A DNA stretch of 64,000 nt from Whalleya microplaca (taxonomy: Eukaryota > Ascomycota > Sordariomycetes > Xylariales > Xylariaceae), in NCBI GenBank assembly GCA_022497155.1, contig MU385736.1:62001-126000 (forward strand), written 5' to 3'. A program made the translations under genes and the position numbers. The stretch's first letter is position 1. Each line of letters starts with the position of its first letter. Below are positions 58,437 through 64,000 of this stretch, piece by piece. The notes under the pieces were generated by a model, which was not told the DNA's origin, searched no databases, and saw only the letters and a program-made list of their open reading frames with translations.

Positions 58437-58969
58437 TTATCCGAATGCAGGGGTAATAGAATAGACCACGATTAGCTGATCATTTGAATCCTTGAAACAC
58501 TGTTGTTCACATAGTCAGCATTCCGGCGTTTGCACGCATCATAACCCACAGCAATTTGTCTCTACGAGACGGGTAGCAGCAGTACACGTACCCTATGCAG
58601 GTTGCCGACAATCTCGTCCAGCGCAGGTGCAAAAGCGCTGTTCACGTACAAGAACAGGCCGTCGGTGGGGTTGAGCCGCAGCGCCTTGCGCAGATGAGAC
58701 ACCACGGCTTCGAACTTCTGCGTCGCGCTGATCTTCCGCACCTCTCGCTTAAGCTGCGGTGCAGAGCCGACGGCCTTGAAGCGCACGACTACCTTTTCTT
58801 GTTCAAACTCGCCGGCGCTGGCCAGGGCTGAACTCGCGTCATGGGGTAGCGCTGTGAGGACGGCAGAGGCGACCATGGTCAGTGGAAGCTCAGGCGAAGC
58901 TGGTCTGTCTGGAATGGGTGAGGGTGGCGGCGATGGAGAAGATCGATCCGGGACGTCTGGGTACTCCAT
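58437..58969 (-). CDS. ATG12: Autophagy ubiquitin-like protein ATG12
   Basis: There are two exons (58969-58592, 58499-58437) and 146 residues. ATG12 is joined through its C-terminal glycine to ATG5, and the conjugate promotes ATG8 lipidation. The ubiquitin-like body runs [32 protein letters not shown] and [22 protein letters not shown]. The second exon adds [20 protein letters not shown], ending in the conjugating Gly146. The intron (58591-58500) separates the last 20 residues; without it the protein would lose the reactive end. The N-terminal 35 residues are Pro/Ser-rich and probably flexible. Confidence 0.95.
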
Positions 58970-59714
58970 GTTTCCTGATTTATATAATTATTTACTTGTT
59001 GTTATATTTGCCTGCTGTTGCAGTGCCACCTGAGGAATATGCGTGATTCCGCACAAGCTGGAATATCAGTTGCTGAAGCAGCTGGTGTCCAGTCGGAGTG
59101 CAACTAATGATAACTTCAGAGCGTGCTCAGCAAGCCACCCCTCAACGGTGTGGCTGAAGCTGGGGCTGAGGCTGTGACTAGAGTACGTACATACATGTAA
59201 CACCTGTCCGCCTGACTGTGACTGACTGACCGACCGACTGACAGTCTGAGTCACTAACTTATTATTACTTCCTGTCTTTGCGAGCACGCAATTCGTCGCA
59301 AATATTCATTATGAATACTATTTGAATTGTACATACTAAATGCTGAGGAAATTACGGTTTACATGGAAACTTAATTAACCGACTGTAATCTGAACCATTA
59401 GGCCCCTCACCAACGAGTTATGGCCATAGACGGCATGTCGTAGGTATGTAAATAACCGACATGTAGTTGATTTATTAACTAACATTACAGATTACCGTTG
59501 GTTGAATCACTGTTCATTGCATTGCTCTTCCAACAACCCGACACTTCGAGGACAGGTGCGCATCAGAATGCCGTTTACGAGGCTCAATGTCGAAATTCTC
59601 TGATTGCTTCCATCAATCCTTCTACAATTGCAATGTGTCGAAACCAAGAAATACAATGTATAATTATAAGTAGCCAAGCGACATAAGAAGTTTATGAGAC
59701 TAATTCCGGCTCTT
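58970..59714. other. Intergenic with GACT-rich run and an inverted repeat
   Basis: A GACT/GACC tandem run lies at about 59213-59245. AACCGACTGTAATCTG (59377) and CAGATTACCGTTGGTT (59488-59503) form an imperfect inverted repeat about 127 bp across, possibly a short MITE remnant. No gene seen. Confidence 0.45.
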
Positions 59715-61087
59715 TCACACCAATTCTGCCTCGATTAGGGTCTCATATGCTCGAGGGTCTTTCCACAGTTTAACTATCTTGAACCCCGCCTCGTCGATAA
59801 GCTTCCCCCACTGAGCTTCAGTTCTTTCATAAGCGGACAAGACGGCCATCATGTGCATGTCCATCGATGCCTGATAGATAGAGGCTCCTGTCGGTGGAAT
59901 CAAGATGTCGCAGATGAGGAGCTTTGAGTACCCCTTCTTCATGGCCGGTGCGACGTTTCGCAGAATCTGAACCGCGATCGGGTGCGCCCAATCGTGGAAC
60001 ACCGCGTGGAAGAAGTACGCACGACTTCCTATCAGATGTGGCTATCATTAGTCCGAAGCTCCACTACTCGGTGGCTCATTCAACGAGGGGAATTCTCACC
60101 GTAGACAGGTTGCGCGTCGAAGAAACTATGCGGCATCACTTTGATCTTGTCAGTGGTGATTTTCGCTCCTGAGACGACGTCGGCGAGATCCTGGAGAACC
60201 AGTGAGCCCGAAGGCAAATCTGGGTGTTTGTCCAAAACCCTGCCTAAATCAACGCCGTGGTGACCGCCAATATCTACAATTAGCGGTTGGCCCGCGGACA
60301 GGTCCGCACCGTCAATAAGGGATGCCGTGTCGTAGAACTCCGGCCATGGAACCTTATACTTAGCCCATGACGTCATGTTACCACTGAAGCTGTCCTGATA
60401 TGCTTGATTGGATAAACACCGAGCAAAGAAGTCCAACCCATCAGGATTGCCATCGATATAGCTGCTTTGATTCGAGTCTCGGGGCTCTCGATATGATGTC
60501 CTGGCTAGGAAATTTGGCAAGCTCTTATGACAGTCCGTCCAGTGATGTGTTCTGTGTTGCGTCAGTCTTCAGTAGACATCATTTTTCACATGTTGACTCG
60601 CCGTGAATAGATGAACTGCGCAATATGAGTACTGTTATCTCCAATGGACAATGAAAAAGGAGTCGGCTTATATCGATCCTCACTAGTTTCGTCTACAATG
60701 TTTGCTGCTGACAATAGGCGAAGTAAACGTGCTAGCAGCAATTAGCATCCCGCGTATAGATAAAAGCGACACGGCGAAGAATGTACTGAGAAGGTTTGCG
60801 TCGCAATCTTTCTCGGTCAACCGAGCCAAGTTTTCGAGCGACTTCTCTCCACCACCTGCTGCTGTCCACCCATTCCATAGGCCGACATCGACGCAGGTTT
60901 GTAATGCAGCAAATGTAGCCGGCTGTCCGATCGTGATCAAATGAGCCTTCTCTTCGTTCGTTTCCAGACGACTGGCAAGTTTGCGAGCTGCGGCAATCAA
61001 TCTTAATCGGGCGGGTTCTTGTCCCTCCAAATCTGCCACTTGAACATTATCAAGCAAGTCTACTAACGGTTCTACGTTTTTAGGCAT
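59715..61087 (-). CDS. COMT-like S-adenosylmethionine O-methyltransferase 2
   Basis: The model has four exons (61087-60787, 60731-60617, 60551-60100, 60028-59715) and 393 residues. The N-terminal part ends DCDANLLTRLLRLLSAANIVDE across intron 1, the typical winged-helix pattern. The methyl-donor loop is LIVDIGGHHGVDL and the general base is His301 in FHAVFHDWAHP. The C-terminal MMAVLSAYERTEAQW matches the family. Intron 2 is the least certain: I chose donor GTTCAT (65 bp); a GTGAAA donor would leave a 38-bp intron. The family is the same as O-methyltransferase 1 at 23.0 kb. It diverges from the FAD oxidase with starts 880 bp apart, so the two are probably co-regulated and act on one metabolite. 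Confidence 0.87.
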
Positions 61088-61172
61088 ATCGAGCGGTCGT
61101 AACTTGCGAACACATGTGTAGGGAGCTACACTGAGAGGGGAAGGGGGTATTTCAACTTTTATAGTTATGCAG

Positions 61173-61180
61173 TCGGCCGA
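61173..61180. promoter_or_regulatory. Candidate Zn2Cys6 factor site in the divergent promoter
   Basis: The palindrome TCGGCCGA (two inverted CGG triplets) lies 86 bp upstream of O-methyltransferase 2 in the shared promoter. Inverted CGG is the usual half-site of fungal Zn2Cys6 regulators, but a single 8-mer can be chance. Confidence 0.25.
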
Positions 61181-61965
61181 GTGTTACATCACTGTAGCCA
61201 ATGAACAAGACTTATCGTAAGACATTCCCGGCCTGGATAAGACAGAAAAAAGGAAGCATTATACATCATCCGAACGTTACCCCGAGCTCGCTTAAGCTGT
61301 TGTTGTCTTGACCTGAGTCAAAAGTAAACTTTTGATTGAGTCTCAGACGAGTCCAATGTTCCACCGCCATATTCGTCGGTTGCAGACCAGCACTCTATTC
61401 TCTATGTTCTAACTACATTGCAAAATATCACTTGGTCGCTCTCGTCGAGCCATTGTATCCATAGCAGACTAGAATCACCGACACAGTAAACCGTCTGTAG
61501 TAGATTCGGGTCATCAGTCATCATTACATTGAGCTGGATGGTTTGAAACCATGATCTACTATAGAGCACCACATTTTGCTCAATACTCGATACAACCCAA
61601 ATCGCCTCGGCCAACAATTGATATATTGGTTAATTTATACATGCCAATTTATGTATGCTCTCTTCATTGCGTAACATATTATATAATAGTGGTTAACCTC
61701 TCTGCCTATATACTCAAGTTCACACCGGGCTCAGGCACTTGATGATTTTTACTAGTCACCGCTGACATGCATGTAGCTGTGCCTCTCAAATACTCAAGGA
61801 TCCTCAAGGATATTGGCTCCAATTGGCCATACCAAGAATAGGTGTATGCAAGTTAGGCTTAACAACATGTGACATTATCTTCAAGACTTGTCACAAGTAT
61901 GTGACCTCCCAGTTCTGACATCTAACGACTCCCCGCGTTACACAAGTGCCTAATATCATTCCACC
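61181..61965. other. Divergent promoter region
   Basis: Lies between O-methyltransferase 2 and the FAD oxidase. No gene; mainly AT-rich sequence. Confidence 0.5.
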
Positions 61966-63576
61966 ATGGCTTCTACAACCCCAACTACCGTTGGTTTCCA
62001 GGAAGCCAGCTTCTTCGATCCTCAGCTAAAGCTGCAAGTTTTGCTTTCTGACGATCCTCGCTACGGCTCCCGTAACGAATCGTACTGGTCGGCCAATGCC
62101 CGGCTTACGCCCTCCTGCTTCATCCTTCCGGAGTCCCCTGAACAAGTCTCTGTCGTTCTCAAAGAACTAGTGTCTCGGAAGCAACAGTTCGCTGTCCGGA
62201 GTGGCGGCCACTCACCAGTGCCTGGAACCAACAACATCGCGAACGCCGTCACGATCGACCTCGGCTTGTTGAATAAAGTCACGGTTGACATTGGCTCCGG
62301 CACGGTATGCTTTGGTGCTGGCACAAGGTGGAAAGATGTATATGCGGAGTTAAGCAAGTACAAGAGTACTGTCGCCGGAGGAAGGAGTGGTGATGTTGGC
62401 GTCTCAGGCTTTCTCCTGGGTGGCGGCAGCTCCTGGATGGCGGCAAAGAATGGCTGGGCGGTAAGTCAAAATGTCGCATTCTTTTCATAGGCAACTCCAT
62501 GCACCTACTTTCGTCATCAAAATTAGGAGACTGATACGTTTCTTGCAGTGCGATAATGTGCTCTCATATGAGGTCGTCCTGGCAGATGGCCGTGTCATCA
62601 TAGCGGACCGAGATGCCAATGCGGATCTATTTCGAGCATTGAAAGGCGGATCGAACAATTTTGGAATAGTGACCAGCTTCACCATGCCAACCATGCCATC
62701 TGACCGCATTTGGGGAGGCATAGCTGCCACCCCAACAACATCCACCCCAGAGGTTGTCGATGTGATATGGAAGTTCACCGAAGAGCAAGCCAGATACCAG
62801 GACAGCTACCTCATGGCCGTTTTCGGCTATTTCCCCGATTTTGGCGGCAATGTCGCATCAACCGCGATCTATCAAGGAAACGGTGTTTCCAGTGGCCTTG
62901 AGTTTGAGGGCTGGCGTAAACTTCCTAAAGTCGTAGACATGACCAGGGAGACGACGATCCACGAATTATCTTTCGATATCGCACTTCCCCCAAACTACCA
63001 GTAAGTAAAAAGCCGATATCTTGGCCTCTCCCTCATGAGACATTGGTAGCTGACGGCACTTGGTCCATATAAAGCACTATATGGTTTACTCTCTGTTTCA
63101 AGAATGACAAGCGCATCATGAACAAAGCCACCGAGGTGCATCAGGCACTCGTCGACGAGCTGAAGTCATACGTCTCTGACGGCGACTTCCTCACCCAGTG
63201 CATCTTTCAGCCCGTCCCGAGCATCGTTACACAACACTCAGTGGCTGCGGGTGGGAACGTAATGGGTGTTGAGCGAAACATCGGCAATGCGATCCTTTTC
63301 CAATACACAGCCATGATGAAGACGGCAGAGCAGGCAGCCTTTGCCTACCCTAAGTTGCAGGCGGGCCTCCAAATCGTCAAGGAATTCGCAGCTGGTATAG
63401 AGAACGGGCTGATGGACTGGCTGTACATGAACTACGCAGATAAGACTCAAGATGTTCTCGGCAGCTACGGTATTGAGAATGTGGACAGAATCAAGCGCGT
63501 AGCAACAAAGTATGACCCTGACCAGGTCTTTCAGAAGCTCTGTCCTGGAGGATGGAAGATAGTGGACCTAGAATAA
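61966..63576 (+). CDS. FAD-linked oxidase, berberine-bridge-enzyme-like (VAO/PCMH fold)
   Basis: The model has three exons (61966-62460, 62549-63000, 63075-63576) and 482 residues. The FAD domain shows FAVRSGGHSPVPGTNN with His82, the usual histidyl-FAD link, and the motif GFLLGGGSSW. The exon 2 junction gives GWACDNVLSYEVVLADG with Cys166, the usual second covalent FAD link, followed by LFRALKGGSNNFGIVTSFT. The C-terminus has KYDPDQVFQKLCPGGWKI in place of the common NPG-F-QKL signature. The family oxidises alcohols, sugars or alkaloid and polyketide intermediates. No signal peptide is evident, so it is likely intracellular. The start has an ideal CACCATGG. All joints keep frame. Confidence 0.92.
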
Positions 63577-64000
63577 TGAGAGGAGTAGTTTCAAAACGCT
63601 GCCCCTACGAGGTGCCACGTTTAAGAGCCGCCGAGCTAATTCAGGCTGATAAATTTGCTACTCCCACAATACGAGTGTCACTATGGAAATGTTCGGTTAA
63701 GGGGCTACTTACAATTCTCAATTATACGGAATACCAGGAGCTCGGTATCAAGTCATAGTTACAACAACATCTCCTGTTACATGCAGACAGCCTATTTGGT
63801 TCCCAGTACCGATTAACTTCCTTTGTTCCTAATCTAAATGATGTTAACCACTCCACACATTGAAGTTGATGCTTCGGGTTCTAAATGCACACAGTAAGAC
63901 TCTGCAATCATAGATCCATGCCCAAGCTAGCTACAGTAAGTAATAAAGCGAGTTAAGTTCGATTCCTGACAGCGCTATATGGTTATTCGCTTTGTTAGCT
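63577..64000. other. 3' intergenic to window end
   Basis: No gene with family features; the downstream neighbour lies outside the window. Confidence 0.45.

Noticed and set aside
60590..60787. Apparent frameshift in O-methyltransferase 2 (ILRRVA readable in a second frame)
   Set aside because: A 55-bp intron from 60786 to 60732 gives NLLTRLLRLLSAANIVDE, the complete family pattern, so no frameshift is needed.

Overview
The window is nuclear DNA of a filamentous ascomycete (Pezizomycotina). Nearly every gene is split by 45-170 bp GT-AG introns and starts with a purine at -3. The gene families are typical of these fungi: an AA9 cellulose-active oxygenase, a NACHT/STAND protein, a SAT4 rhodopsin-like membrane protein, a type III polyketide synthase, COMT-like O-methyltransferases and a berberine-bridge-like oxidase. 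Repeats show one-way C-to-T / G-to-A damage, the signature of repeat-induced point mutation (RIP), which points to a RIP-active lineage such as a sordariomycete; the genus cannot be told.

Layout. 1-6070 is a very AT-rich, gene-free RIP relic that ends in an LTR-like segment; a far less mutated copy lies alone at 35.07-35.26 kb. 6811-7333 is an intact-looking hAT-type MITE. 8.9-9.8 kb holds the AA9 oxygenase. 11.4-18.6 kb holds a 1604-residue STAND NTPase and a downstream gene of unknown function. 20.3-21.5 kb holds a SAT4 membrane protein with a 7-nt microexon. 23.0-26.0 kb holds O-methyltransferase 1 and a secreted glycosylasparaginase. 27.2-30.4 kb is a SprT-like metalloprotease gene cut by a 2.2-kb gag-only LTR retrotransposon with a perfect 5-bp target duplication. 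31.5-36.3 kb holds a type III polyketide synthase, a small four-helix membrane protein and a short-chain dehydrogenase. 37.0-41.3 kb holds an archaemetzincin, two small convergent genes and a small one-helix membrane protein. 43.1-47.1 kb holds an FAD monooxygenase and a Pif1-family helicase. An EthD-like protein (49.4 kb) and a secreted subtilase (52.0-54.9 kb) follow. 57.2-59.0 kb holds panB-type ketopantoate hydroxymethyltransferase and ATG12, convergent. 59.7-63.6 kb holds a divergent pair: O-methyltransferase 2 and an FAD-linked oxidase.

How they fit. Two gene groups look like secondary metabolism: the polyketide synthase with its dehydrogenase at 31.5-36.3 kb, and the divergent methyltransferase/oxidase pair at 59.7-63.6 kb. 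The monooxygenase and EthD protein between them are of types that tailor aromatic polyketides, but housekeeping-type genes interrupt them, so one joint cluster is inference only. AA9 oxygenase, subtilase and asparaginase are predicted to be secreted. All spliced models were derived by hand from reading frames, splice consensus and remembered family patterns; no database search was run.
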